From contig CAVDHB010000041.1 in assembly GCA_963608705.1 (NCBI GenBank), positions 29,909-93,908 on the forward strand: 64,000 nucleotides of DNA. The letters are read 5' to 3'. The translations under genes and the position numbers were made by a program. A model generated the notes under the pieces. The model saw nothing but the letters and a program-made list of their open reading frames with translations, had not been told where the DNA came from and did not search any database. Below are positions 7,224-15,362 of the stretch, piece after piece; within the stretch, counting starts at the first letter, position 1, and the number at the start of each line of letters is the position of its first letter. The DNA comes from CAVDHB01 sp963608705. Its GTDB lineage: Bacteria; Bacteroidota; Bacteroidia; Bacteroidales; Bacteroidaceae.

Positions 7224-8852
7224 ATGGATATAAGTGAATTTCAGATAGAACGGGGAAAGTATATTCCAAAAGCGCCCCACTATATCAGAGAAGGAGGGAG
7301 AGTGATTGAGAGACAGATGGCGGAAAAGACAAAAAGGGAAATCCGTCAATTGTTTCCGGATACAAGTGATATGCCCGTAGTGGAGTTCGTGGAGGGAGAG
7401 GTACCTATGCATTCCCCCTTTAATGTGGGTGTGATATTGAGTGGGGGACAGGCTCCAGGGGGGCATAATGTGATTGCGGGGCTATATGATGAACTGAAGA
7501 GAGCTTGTAAGGACAGTCGGTTGTTCGGCTTTCTCATGGGGGCAGGCGGACTGTTGACGCATGAGTATGTGGAGCTGACGGCTGAGCGCATCGACCGTTA
7601 CCGAAACTCAGGTGGATTTGACATGATAGGCAGTGGGCGCACGAAGATTGAAAAAGAATCGCAGCTCGAGAAAGCCTTGGAGGTGTTGCGTGAATTGCAT
7701 ATTCAGGCACTCGTCATTATTGGTGGTGATGATTCCAATACCAATGCGGCGGTGATGGCGGAATATTATAAGAAACGGGGGATACAAGTCATCGGATGTC
7801 CCAAGACAATTGATGGTGATTTGAAGAATGACCGCATTGAGACGTCTTTCGGCTTCGATACGGCTTGCAAGGTGTATTCTCATCTGATAGGTAACATAGA
7901 GCGTGACTGTGACTCCGCCCGAAAATACTGGTATTTCATCAAACTGATGGGACGCTCTGCCTCGCATATCACTTTGGAGTGCGCTTTGCAGACCCATCCG
8001 AATATTTGTCTCATCTCTGAAGAGGTGAGAGAAAAGAAACTCACCTTGGATGACATTTGTACACAAATAGCCTCCGTCGTGGCGGAAAGAGCGGCGAGAG
8101 GAATCAATCATGGTGTGGTGTTGGTGCCAGAGGGACTTGTCGAATTTATTCCTTCGGTTAGTAAGCTTATCAATGAGATGAATGATCTTTATAGTCTGTA
8201 CTTCTCCCAGTATGCGGGTCTGAAGCCGGTCGAACAGCTTGCCTTTATACAGTCAAAGCTGAGCTGGGAAAATTGCAAGACGTTCTCCTCGCTTCCGGAA
8301 GACATCGCCTTTCTGCTTGCGTTAGTACGGGATCAGCATGGCAATATACCCGTTTCCAAAATTGAGACGGAGAAGCTTCTTTCCCGGATGGTCGGCTTGA
8401 AATTGGAGAAATGGAAGAAGGAGGGGAAATACCAGGGTACGTACACTCCCCAACATCAATTCTTCGGATTTGAAGGGCGCAGTGTGGCACCGTCTAACTT
8501 CGACGCAGATTATTGCTACTCCTCGGGACTCTGTGCCGCATTGTTGATTGAGAACGGAAAGACAGGCTATATGGCCACAGTGCGTCATACGTACAGAGCG
8601 TGTGACGAATGGAGACTGGAGGGAGTCCCCTTGACGATGATGCTTTGCATGGAGAAACGCAAGGGGGAGTGGAAGCCTGTGATTCAGAAAGCACTCGTGG
8701 ACTTGAAGGGACGACCTTTCCTTTCCTTCGCATCGGAAAGAGAACGATGGGCCAAGGATAATTGTTATGTGTATCCGGGACCTATCCAGTACTGGGGACC
8801 TTCCCGACTGTGTGATCAGACTACCTTCACGTTGGCGTTGGAACATCAATAA
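7224..8852 (+). CDS. pfp: Pyrophosphate--fructose-6-phosphate 1-phosphotransferase (long form)
   Basis: This 542-residue enzyme interconverts fructose 6-phosphate and fructose 1,6-bisphosphate using pyrophosphate instead of ATP, in reversible glycolysis. Motifs: the first phosphate loop SGGQAPGGHN (about residues 74-83), GGDDSNTNA (about 167-175; the second Asp in place of Gly is the mark of PPi specificity), PKTIDGDLKND (Lys of PKT is the PPi-enzyme signature; catalytic Asp in TIDGD) and MGRSASHITLE. The length and C-terminal extension match the long, plant-beta-like clade found in Bacteroidetes and spirochaetes. A good promoter precedes it. Confidence 0.95.
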   Translation: MDISEFQIERGKYIPKAPHYIREGGRVIERQMAEKTKREIRQLFPDTSDMPVVEFVEGEVPMHSPFNVGVILSGGQAPGGHNVIAGLYDELKRACKDSRLFGFLMGAGGLLTHEYVELTAERIDRYRNSGGFDMIGSGRTKIEKESQLEKALEVLRELHIQALVIIGGDDSNTNAAVMAEYYKKRGIQVIGCPKTIDGDLKNDRIETSFGFDTACKVYSHLIGNIERDCDSARKYWYFIKLMGRSASHITLECALQTHPNICLISEEVREKKLTLDDICTQIASVVAERAARGINHGVVLVPEGLVEFIPSVSKLINEMNDLYSLYFSQYAGLKPVEQLAFIQSKLSWENCKTFSSLPEDIAFLLALVRDQHGNIPVSKIETEKLLSRMVGLKLEKWKKEGKYQGTYTPQHQFFGFEGRSVAPSNFDADYCYSSGLCAALLIENGKTGYMATVRHTYRACDEWRLEGVPLTMMLCMEKRKGEWKPVIQKALVDLKGRPFLSFASERERWAKDNCYVYPGPIQYWGPSRLCDQTTFTLALEHQ

Positions 8853-8905
8853 ACATTCATACCAATGTCACTTCGGTATATTGGTTGTCCTGATTTATTA
8901 TGGGT

Positions 8906-8940
8906 TTTGTTGCACGGCTCGTTCTTTTTCTGTATCTTTA
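8906..8940 (+). promoter_or_regulatory. Possible promoter of the AAA/nuclease gene set
   Basis: TTTG (8906-8909) and TATCTTTA (8933-8940) resemble the Bacteroides promoter, but the spacer is 23 bp and the last base differs from consensus. It lies 21 bp upstream of the ATG at 8962. Confidence 0.4.
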
Positions 8941-8961
8941 CGGACACAAAACAAGGTGCTT

Positions 8962-10557
8962 ATGAAATACCCAATAGGAATACAGACTTTTGAAAAGATA
9001 AGAGAGGACGGTTATGTCTATGTGGACAAGACCGACATGATCCATTCCCTTGCTCATGAGGGTACAATTTACTTCCTCAGCCGTCCTCGCCGGTTCGGGA
9101 AGAGTTTGCTTATATCCACATTAGAGAGCTATTTCCTTGGTCGTAAGGAACTGTTCAAGGGATTGAAGATTGAAGCTTTGGAGAAAGACTGGATAACGTA
9201 TCCAGTGTTCCATGTGGACTTCAATGGTTCAGACTTCACGGAAGACGGTATGCTGGAGGATACCATTGAGAGTTATTTGTCTGAATGGGAAGCTGATTAC
9301 GGTATACAGAAACAGTCAGAAAGTCTGGGGCGTAGGTTCTTAAAGATACTTTCCGAAGCCCACCGTCAGACAGGGCGCAGGGCAGTGGTACTGATTGACG
9401 AGTATGACAAGCCTATTCTCGATGTGCTTGACTGTCATATTGAGATTGATTTCCAAGGCAACCGCATGACGTTGGAGGAGCGAAACCGCAACATCCTGAA
9501 AGGTTTCTACTCCACATTCAAAGTGGCTGACCGTGACCTTCAGTTCGTATTCCTCACGGGCGTTACCAAGTTCTCTCAGGTAAGCGTGTTCAGCGGCTTC
9601 AACCAGCCGAAGGACATAAGCCGTTCGCCCAAATACGAGACTCTCTGCGGAATGACCCAGAAGGAAGTGGAACATTACTTTACAGAGTCGATACGTACAA
9701 TGTCGGAAGTGTACAAGTGTACGGACGAAGAGATGAAGGAACGGCTTGCCAGACAGTATGACGGCTACCATTTCTCCGACAACCTCACTGGTGTCTACAA
9801 TCCGTTCAGCCTGTTAAACGCATTCAGCGACCAGCGCATACAGGCTTATTGGTTCAAGACAGGAACGCCGACCTATCTCATCCGTCTGCTAAACCACTTC
9901 AAGGAGAACCTGAACGAACTCACGGGCAAGTATTACGCCCCGAAGGAATTCGACGATTACAAAGCCGACTTGGAACGTCCGCTGCCGATGATATATCAAA
10001 GCGGGTATCTGACTATCAAGGACTACGACTGGGAGATGGACACTTTCCTGCTCGACTTCCCGAACAACGAGGTGAAGGAAGGCTTCGTGTCGCTTGTCGC
10101 CAACAACTATTTCGGTACCAGGGAAGACTCCGAAAGCTGGGTTCGCTCAGCGGTAATCGCTTTAAGGCGAGGTGAACTCGACACCTTCCGTGAGCAGCTT
10201 ACCTCCTTTCTCGCAAGCATCCCTTATTCAATGCGCCGCAAAGAAAATGAGAGGGAAAAAGAGCGTTACTTCCATTACACTTTCTATCTGCTCCTGCGGC
10301 TTGTCAGCGTGTACACCGTCTATACGGAGAAGCAGCAGAGCCACGGACGTGTGGACTGCATCGTGGAGACGAAAGACTATGTGTATATCTTTGAGTTCAA
10401 GTTAGACGGCACAGCTGAGGAGGCATTACAGCAGATAGAAGATAAAGGCTACGCTAAGCCATACGCCACCGATGCGAGACCCGTCTACAAGATTGGAGTA
10501 AGCTTCTCCTCAGAGACAGGCACAGTGGATGACTGGAAGACGGTAAACGTAAAATAA
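8962..10557 (+). CDS. AAA-ATPase-like / PD-(D/E)XK (DUF1703) protein, copy 1
   Basis: This 531-residue protein has an N-terminal AAA-ATPase-like domain (PF09820 type) with Walker A RPRRFGKS (41-48) and Walker B VVLIDEYDKP (142-151). Its C-terminal DUF1703/PDDEXK_9 domain has the nuclease-like core D465...E478-F-K480 (GRVDCIVETK...IFEFK). The family is greatly expanded in Bacteroidetes and Clostridia; its function is not established, and a role with DNA or in defence is only inference. The ATG at 8962 is chosen because MKYPIGIQTFE is the conserved N-terminus in all three copies; the frame upstream has no such match. Copy 1 differs from copies 2 and 3 mainly at residues 85-165. Confidence 0.88.
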   Translation: MKYPIGIQTFEKIREDGYVYVDKTDMIHSLAHEGTIYFLSRPRRFGKSLLISTLESYFLGRKELFKGLKIEALEKDWITYPVFHVDFNGSDFTEDGMLEDTIESYLSEWEADYGIQKQSESLGRRFLKILSEAHRQTGRRAVVLIDEYDKPILDVLDCHIEIDFQGNRMTLEERNRNILKGFYSTFKVADRDLQFVFLTGVTKFSQVSVFSGFNQPKDISRSPKYETLCGMTQKEVEHYFTESIRTMSEVYKCTDEEMKERLARQYDGYHFSDNLTGVYNPFSLLNAFSDQRIQAYWFKTGTPTYLIRLLNHFKENLNELTGKYYAPKEFDDYKADLERPLPMIYQSGYLTIKDYDWEMDTFLLDFPNNEVKEGFVSLVANNYFGTREDSESWVRSAVIALRRGELDTFREQLTSFLASIPYSMRRKENEREKERYFHYTFYLLLRLVSVYTVYTEKQQSHGRVDCIVETKDYVYIFEFKLDGTAEEALQQIEDKGYAKPYATDARPVYKIGVSFSSETGTVDDWKTVNVK

Positions 10558-11162
10558 TAAAATGATAAATAAGCTTATGAAATACCCGATAGGAATACAG
10601 ACCTTTGAACAGATAATAGAGGACGGCTATGTCTATGTGGACAAGACCGACATGATCCATTCCCTTGCTCATGAGGGCACAATTTACTTCCTCAGCCGTC
10701 CCCGCAGGTTCGGTAAGAGTCTGCTTATATCCACATTAGAGAGCTATTTCCTCGGTCGTAAGGAACTGTTCAAGGGTTTGAAGATAGAGTCTTTGGAGAA
10801 AGACTGGATAACGTATCCAGTGTTCCATATAGATTTTAGTGTGGGGAACTACACCATACCGGGTGTCTTGGAACAGTCGATTGAAGAACGCCTGACTGAA
10901 TGGGAAGAACTTTATGGCATTACAAGTCGGGTGAGTGATTACGGTTTACGATTTAAAAACGTCATAGCTGAAGCTCACAGCCAGAGCGGATACCGTGCCG
11001 TAGTGCTCATTGATGAGTATGACAAACCTATACTTGATGTACTTGACACCGAACTGACATGGAACGGACAAGGCAACAGTGTATCACTTGAAGATCACAA
11101 CAGAAACGTACTGAAAGGTTTCTACTCCACGTTCAAGGCTGCCGACCGTGACCTTCAGTTCG
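10434..11162 (+). repeat. Direct repeat of about 730 bp, first copy
   Basis: Sequence from the last part of AAA copy 1 through the first third of copy 2 is repeated, apparently without a single change, 1615 bp downstream (about 12049-12777). I compared the stretch by eye at many points. It marks a recent tandem duplication or gene conversion. Confidence 0.85.
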
Positions 11163-12172
11163 TATTCCTCACGGGCGTGACCAAGTTCTCGCAGGTGAGT
11201 GTGTTTAGCGGCTTCAACCAGCCGAAGGACATAAGTCGTTCACCAAAATACGAAACCCTCTGCGGCATAACGCAAAAGGAGGTGGAACATTACTTTCAAG
11301 AGCCGATACGTACAATGTCGGAAGTGTACAAGTGTACGGAGGAAGAGATGAGGGAACGGCTTGCCAGACAGTATGACGGCTACCATTTCTCTGACAACCT
11401 CACCGGTGTCTATAATCCGTTCAGCCTGCTGAACGCATTCAGCGACCAGCGTATACAGGCTTATTGGTTCAGGACAGGTACACCGACCTACCTCATCCGT
11501 TTGCTAAACCACTTCAAGGAGAACCTGAACGAACTCACGGGCAAGTATTATGCCCCGAAGGAATTCGACGATTACAAAGCCGACTTGGAACGTCCGCTGC
11601 CGATGATATATCAAAGCGGGTATCTGACTATCAAGGACTACGACTGGGAGATGGACACTTTCCTGCTCGACTTCCCGAACAACGAGGTGAAGGAAGGCTT
11701 CGTGTCGCTTGTCGCCAACAACTATTTCAGTACAAGGGAAGACTCCGAAAGCTGGGTGCGTTCAGCGGTAATCGCTTTAAGACGGGGCGAACTCGACACC
11801 TTCCGTGAGCGGCTTACCTCCTTCCTCGCAAGCATCCCTTATTCAATGCGCCGCAAGGAGAATGAGCGAGAGAAGGAACGCTATTTTCATTACACTTTCT
11901 ACCTGCTCCTGCGGCTTGTCAGTGTGTACACCGTCTATACGGAGAAGCAGCAGAGCCACGGACGTGTGGACTGTATCGTGGAGACGAAAGACTATGTGTA
12001 TATTTTTGAGTTCAAGTTAGACGGCACGGCTGAGGAGGCATTACAACAGATAGAAGATAAAGGCTACGCTAAGCCATACGCCACCGATGCGAGACCCGTC
12101 TACAAGATTGGAGTAAGCTTCTCCTCAGAGACAGGCACAGTGGATGACTGGAAGACGGTAAACGTAAAATAA
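10577..12172 (+). CDS. AAA-ATPase-like / PD-(D/E)XK (DUF1703) protein, copy 2
   Basis: This 531-residue paralogue of the preceding gene starts 19 bp after its stop. Walker A RPRRFGKS, Walker B VVLIDEYDKP and the EFK nuclease motif are all intact. The N-terminal third carries the alternative segment IDFSVGNYTIPGVLEQSIEE, identical in DNA to copy 3. The region after about residue 190 is nearly identical to copy 1 instead. An in-frame ATG at 10562 would add MINKL; the ATG at 10577 matches the conserved family start. It is probably co-transcribed with both neighbours. Confidence 0.88.
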   Translation: MKYPIGIQTFEQIIEDGYVYVDKTDMIHSLAHEGTIYFLSRPRRFGKSLLISTLESYFLGRKELFKGLKIESLEKDWITYPVFHIDFSVGNYTIPGVLEQSIEERLTEWEELYGITSRVSDYGLRFKNVIAEAHSQSGYRAVVLIDEYDKPILDVLDTELTWNGQGNSVSLEDHNRNVLKGFYSTFKAADRDLQFVFLTGVTKFSQVSVFSGFNQPKDISRSPKYETLCGITQKEVEHYFQEPIRTMSEVYKCTEEEMRERLARQYDGYHFSDNLTGVYNPFSLLNAFSDQRIQAYWFRTGTPTYLIRLLNHFKENLNELTGKYYAPKEFDDYKADLERPLPMIYQSGYLTIKDYDWEMDTFLLDFPNNEVKEGFVSLVANNYFSTREDSESWVRSAVIALRRGELDTFRERLTSFLASIPYSMRRKENEREKERYFHYTFYLLLRLVSVYTVYTEKQQSHGRVDCIVETKDYVYIFEFKLDGTAEEALQQIEDKGYAKPYATDARPVYKIGVSFSSETGTVDDWKTVNVK

Positions 12173-12777
12173 TAAAATGATAAATAAGCTTATGAAATAC
12201 CCGATAGGAATACAGACCTTTGAACAGATAATAGAGGACGGCTATGTCTATGTGGACAAGACCGACATGATCCATTCCCTTGCTCATGAGGGCACAATTT
12301 ACTTCCTCAGCCGTCCCCGCAGGTTCGGTAAGAGTCTGCTTATATCCACATTAGAGAGCTATTTCCTCGGTCGTAAGGAACTGTTCAAGGGTTTGAAGAT
12401 AGAGTCTTTGGAGAAAGACTGGATAACGTATCCAGTGTTCCATATAGATTTTAGTGTGGGGAACTACACCATACCGGGTGTCTTGGAACAGTCGATTGAA
12501 GAACGCCTGACTGAATGGGAAGAACTTTATGGCATTACAAGTCGGGTGAGTGATTACGGTTTACGATTTAAAAACGTCATAGCTGAAGCTCACAGCCAGA
12601 GCGGATACCGTGCCGTAGTGCTCATTGATGAGTATGACAAACCTATACTTGATGTACTTGACACCGAACTGACATGGAACGGACAAGGCAACAGTGTATC
12701 ACTTGAAGATCACAACAGAAACGTACTGAAAGGTTTCTACTCCACGTTCAAGGCTGCCGACCGTGACCTTCAGTTCG
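12049..12777 (+). repeat. Direct repeat of about 730 bp, second copy
   Basis: This is the partner of 10434-11162 at an offset of 1615 bp, running from the end of AAA copy 2 into copy 3. Identity stops abruptly inside the codons after DRDLQFV, where copy 3 switches to a divergent segment. Confidence 0.85.
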
Positions 12778-13778
12778 TGTTTCTGACGGGTGTGACCAAG
12801 TTCTCGCAGGTCAGCGTGTTCAGCGGCTTCAATCAGCCGAATGACATAAGTATGTCAAGACAATACGAGACGCTTTGCGGAATAACACAGGAAGAGCTGG
12901 AAAGTTATTTCGCTCTCCCGGTCAAGAAGCTGTCGACTTGGTATAAATGTTCGGAAACAGATATGTATGTCAGACTCAAGGCTCAATATAATGGATATCA
13001 TTTCTCAAGCAATCTCACCGGGGTGTATAACCCGTTCAGTCTGCTTAATGTTTTTCAGAAAGAGCAAATACAGGATTACTGGTTCAAGACTGGAACGCCT
13101 ACATATCTTGTACGTTTGCTAAACCACTTCAAGGAGAATCTGAACGAACTCACGGGCAAGTATTACGCCCCGAAGGAATTCGATGATTACAAAGCCGACT
13201 TGGAACGTCCGCTGCCGATGATATATCAAAGCGGATATCTGACTATCAAGGACTACGATTGGGAGATGGACACTTTCCTGCTCGACTTCCCGAACAACGA
13301 GGTGAAGGAAGGCTTTGTGTCGCTTGTCGCCAACAACTATTTCGGTACAAGGGAAGACTCCGAAAGCTGGGTTCGCTCAGCGGTAATCGCTTTAAGACGG
13401 GGCGAACTCGACATCTTCCGTGAGCAGCTTACCTCCTTCCTCGCAAGCATTCCTTATTCAATGCGCCGCAAAGAAAATGAGAGGGAAAAAGAGCGTTACT
13501 TCCATTACACTTTCTATCTGCTCCTGCGGCTTGTCAGCGTGTACACCGTCTATACGGAGAAGCAGCAGAGCCACGGACGTGTGGACTGCATCGTGGAGAC
13601 GAAAGACTATGTGTATATCTTTGAGTTCAAGTTAGACGGCACGGCTGAGGAAGCTCTCAAGCAAATAGAAGAGAAGGGCTATGCTAAGCCATACTCCACC
13701 GATGCGAGAACCGTCTACAAGATAGGTGTAAGCTTCTCCTCAGAGACAGGCACTGTGGATGACTGGAAGCAGGAATAA
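12192..13778 (+). CDS. AAA-ATPase-like / PD-(D/E)XK (DUF1703) protein, copy 3
   Basis: This 528-residue protein is the third tandem paralogue, again 19 bp after its neighbour. Its first 195 codons are DNA-identical to copy 2. A middle block (about 12778-13110; ELESYFALPVKKLSTWYKC to FQKEQIQDYW) differs strongly from the block shared by copies 1 and 2. The remainder is again almost identical to the others. Walker A, Walker B and EFK motifs are intact. The C-terminus is DDWKQE in place of DDWKTVNVK. The gene is best read as a mosaic built by gene conversion around one divergent cassette. Confidence 0.88.
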   Translation: MKYPIGIQTFEQIIEDGYVYVDKTDMIHSLAHEGTIYFLSRPRRFGKSLLISTLESYFLGRKELFKGLKIESLEKDWITYPVFHIDFSVGNYTIPGVLEQSIEERLTEWEELYGITSRVSDYGLRFKNVIAEAHSQSGYRAVVLIDEYDKPILDVLDTELTWNGQGNSVSLEDHNRNVLKGFYSTFKAADRDLQFVFLTGVTKFSQVSVFSGFNQPNDISMSRQYETLCGITQEELESYFALPVKKLSTWYKCSETDMYVRLKAQYNGYHFSSNLTGVYNPFSLLNVFQKEQIQDYWFKTGTPTYLVRLLNHFKENLNELTGKYYAPKEFDDYKADLERPLPMIYQSGYLTIKDYDWEMDTFLLDFPNNEVKEGFVSLVANNYFGTREDSESWVRSAVIALRRGELDIFREQLTSFLASIPYSMRRKENEREKERYFHYTFYLLLRLVSVYTVYTEKQQSHGRVDCIVETKDYVYIFEFKLDGTAEEALKQIEEKGYAKPYSTDARTVYKIGVSFSSETGTVDDWKQE

Positions 13779-13795
13779 TAAAAATAGCAAAGACA

Positions 13796-15190
13796 ATGAG
13801 ACTGAATCAGAAGAGTTTCACTAAAACGGACGTAGAGCATCTGCTTGGTACACTTTCACACGATGCCTTGAAAGACTTTGTGAGAGGTATCTGTGCCGCC
13901 AATCGTGATATAAGACAGGTGTTTATATCCTCATATATTAACCTTGTAATGCCCGTATCAACGGAAACTTACCTCTTACAGATAGACGAGCTTCTGAATG
14001 TGTGCAGTGACAAGTATGGATTTGTGGCATGGAATAGGTGTGGAGAACTTGGAGACGGTCTTCGCAAAATTGTAGACGAAGCTCAAAAGGCAGCTGAGGG
14101 GAAAGATTGGCAGGGGGCGTTCTGTCGTGTCAAGGCGATAATTGAAAGAGCGGAAACGTTGATGGACTCTTGCGATGACAGTAGTGGAGAGGTTGGTGGT
14201 TGTATAGAAGATACGTTAGATTTCCTTCTGGATTTGAGCCAGCAGCTCCTGCCAGAATCTTTCAGAAAAGAATTGTTCGCCTATTGTATCGACTGCTTTA
14301 GTCGCAATATACTTGACGGATGGTATTGGAATTGGTATTTCGCAGAATGCACAGTGAATCTGTCAAAGGATAAGTCAGAGTGTGACAAACTCATACCGTT
14401 GCTTGACAGAGTTAAGAAGTCAGACGAATATCAATACCGGCACGCACTGGATATCCGTTTGCAAATGATAGGAAAGTGGGGAATGAAAGAAGAGACTACC
14501 CGCTTTATGCAGACCCACCTGGATAACCCTGATTTCAGAAAATCATTGATTTGTCAGGCAATGGACGCTAACGATTATGAGAAAGTCATCCAGCTCACTA
14601 ATGACGGAATTACACATGACGAGAAGGAGTGGCCCGGGCTGGCAAATGACTGGCGGGACTATCAACTACAGGCATACATGGAGATGAACGACACTGAGAA
14701 CATCGTCAAGATGGCCCGTTATTTTTTGATGGAACACTGTCATAGATACCATCCCAGTGAGTATTATTATAAACTGCTGAAAGAGAATGTGCCAGCAGAC
14801 AAATGGCAGGATACCATCCGAAACATACTAAACGAATTGAAAAGCAAGAAGTTTCTTGACAACTCCTTGATTATGCGACTCTATGAATGGGAGGAAGACT
14901 GGCAAAATCTATTCGACTGTCTTAAGGGCTGTGCCACTTTAAGCCAGATGGAGTCAGCCGAGCCTTTACTTGCCAAGCGTTATGGAGATGAATTCTTCAA
15001 TTTGTATGCTGACCTCTTGAGAGCGTATGTTAAAAACAACATGGGACGTACCTATTATCAAGAGGCTTGTCGGTATCTTCGCAGGATGAAGAAGCTTGGC
15101 GCAAAGGAGGTCATGGAGAATCTTATAACCGAATTTCGTATAAAATATAGGAACAGGCGTGCGCTGTTGGAAGAGCTTTCAAGGGTGTGA
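13796..15190 (+). CDS. Unrecognised helical-repeat protein (resembles the C-terminal part of SWIM-finger proteins)
   Basis: This 464-residue soluble, almost wholly alpha-helical protein has no signal peptide or membrane segment. It is rich in Trp/Tyr helices spaced like TPR or HEAT units (LLPESFRKELFAYCIDCF, YYYKLLKENVPADKW, LYEWEEDWQNLFDCLK). The sequence recalls the C-terminal half of Bacteroidetes proteins that begin with a SWIM zinc finger, but no CxCx...CxH finger is present, so it may be a finger-less derivative. It starts 17 bp after AAA copy 3 and is likely in the same transcript, suggesting a linked job. Function is unknown. Confidence 0.7.
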   Translation: MRLNQKSFTKTDVEHLLGTLSHDALKDFVRGICAANRDIRQVFISSYINLVMPVSTETYLLQIDELLNVCSDKYGFVAWNRCGELGDGLRKIVDEAQKAAEGKDWQGAFCRVKAIIERAETLMDSCDDSSGEVGGCIEDTLDFLLDLSQQLLPESFRKELFAYCIDCFSRNILDGWYWNWYFAECTVNLSKDKSECDKLIPLLDRVKKSDEYQYRHALDIRLQMIGKWGMKEETTRFMQTHLDNPDFRKSLICQAMDANDYEKVIQLTNDGITHDEKEWPGLANDWRDYQLQAYMEMNDTENIVKMARYFLMEHCHRYHPSEYYYKLLKENVPADKWQDTIRNILNELKSKKFLDNSLIMRLYEWEEDWQNLFDCLKGCATLSQMESAEPLLAKRYGDEFFNLYADLLRAYVKNNMGRTYYQEACRYLRRMKKLGAKEVMENLITEFRIKYRNRRALLEELSRV

Positions 15191-15316
15191 ATATGATTAC
15201 AGACGAGCGGTAATACGTGCTTTTCAATAATGTTGTACTCTATCATAGCATACTTCTTACATTGGGCTTACGATAATAAGTCTTGTTATAGGGATTGCTT
15301 CAGATAAGTAACATGT

Positions 15317-15349
15317 AATTCAAGTTCCGGTAAAGCCGAAACTTGAATT
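15317..15349. terminator. Bidirectional terminator between convergent genes
   Basis: A 14-bp stem with one mismatch (15317-15330 with 15336-15349) and loop TAAAG lies between the helical protein (+) and the outer-membrane barrel gene (-). It could stop transcription from both sides. Confidence 0.7.
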
Positions 15350-15362
15350 ATCCATTTCCCCC

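Noticed and set aside
9849..10175. Frames inside the AAA/nuclease genes (also 11464-11808)
   Set aside because: They recur in each paralogue only because the underlying gene is duplicated; the main frame has clear catalytic motifs.
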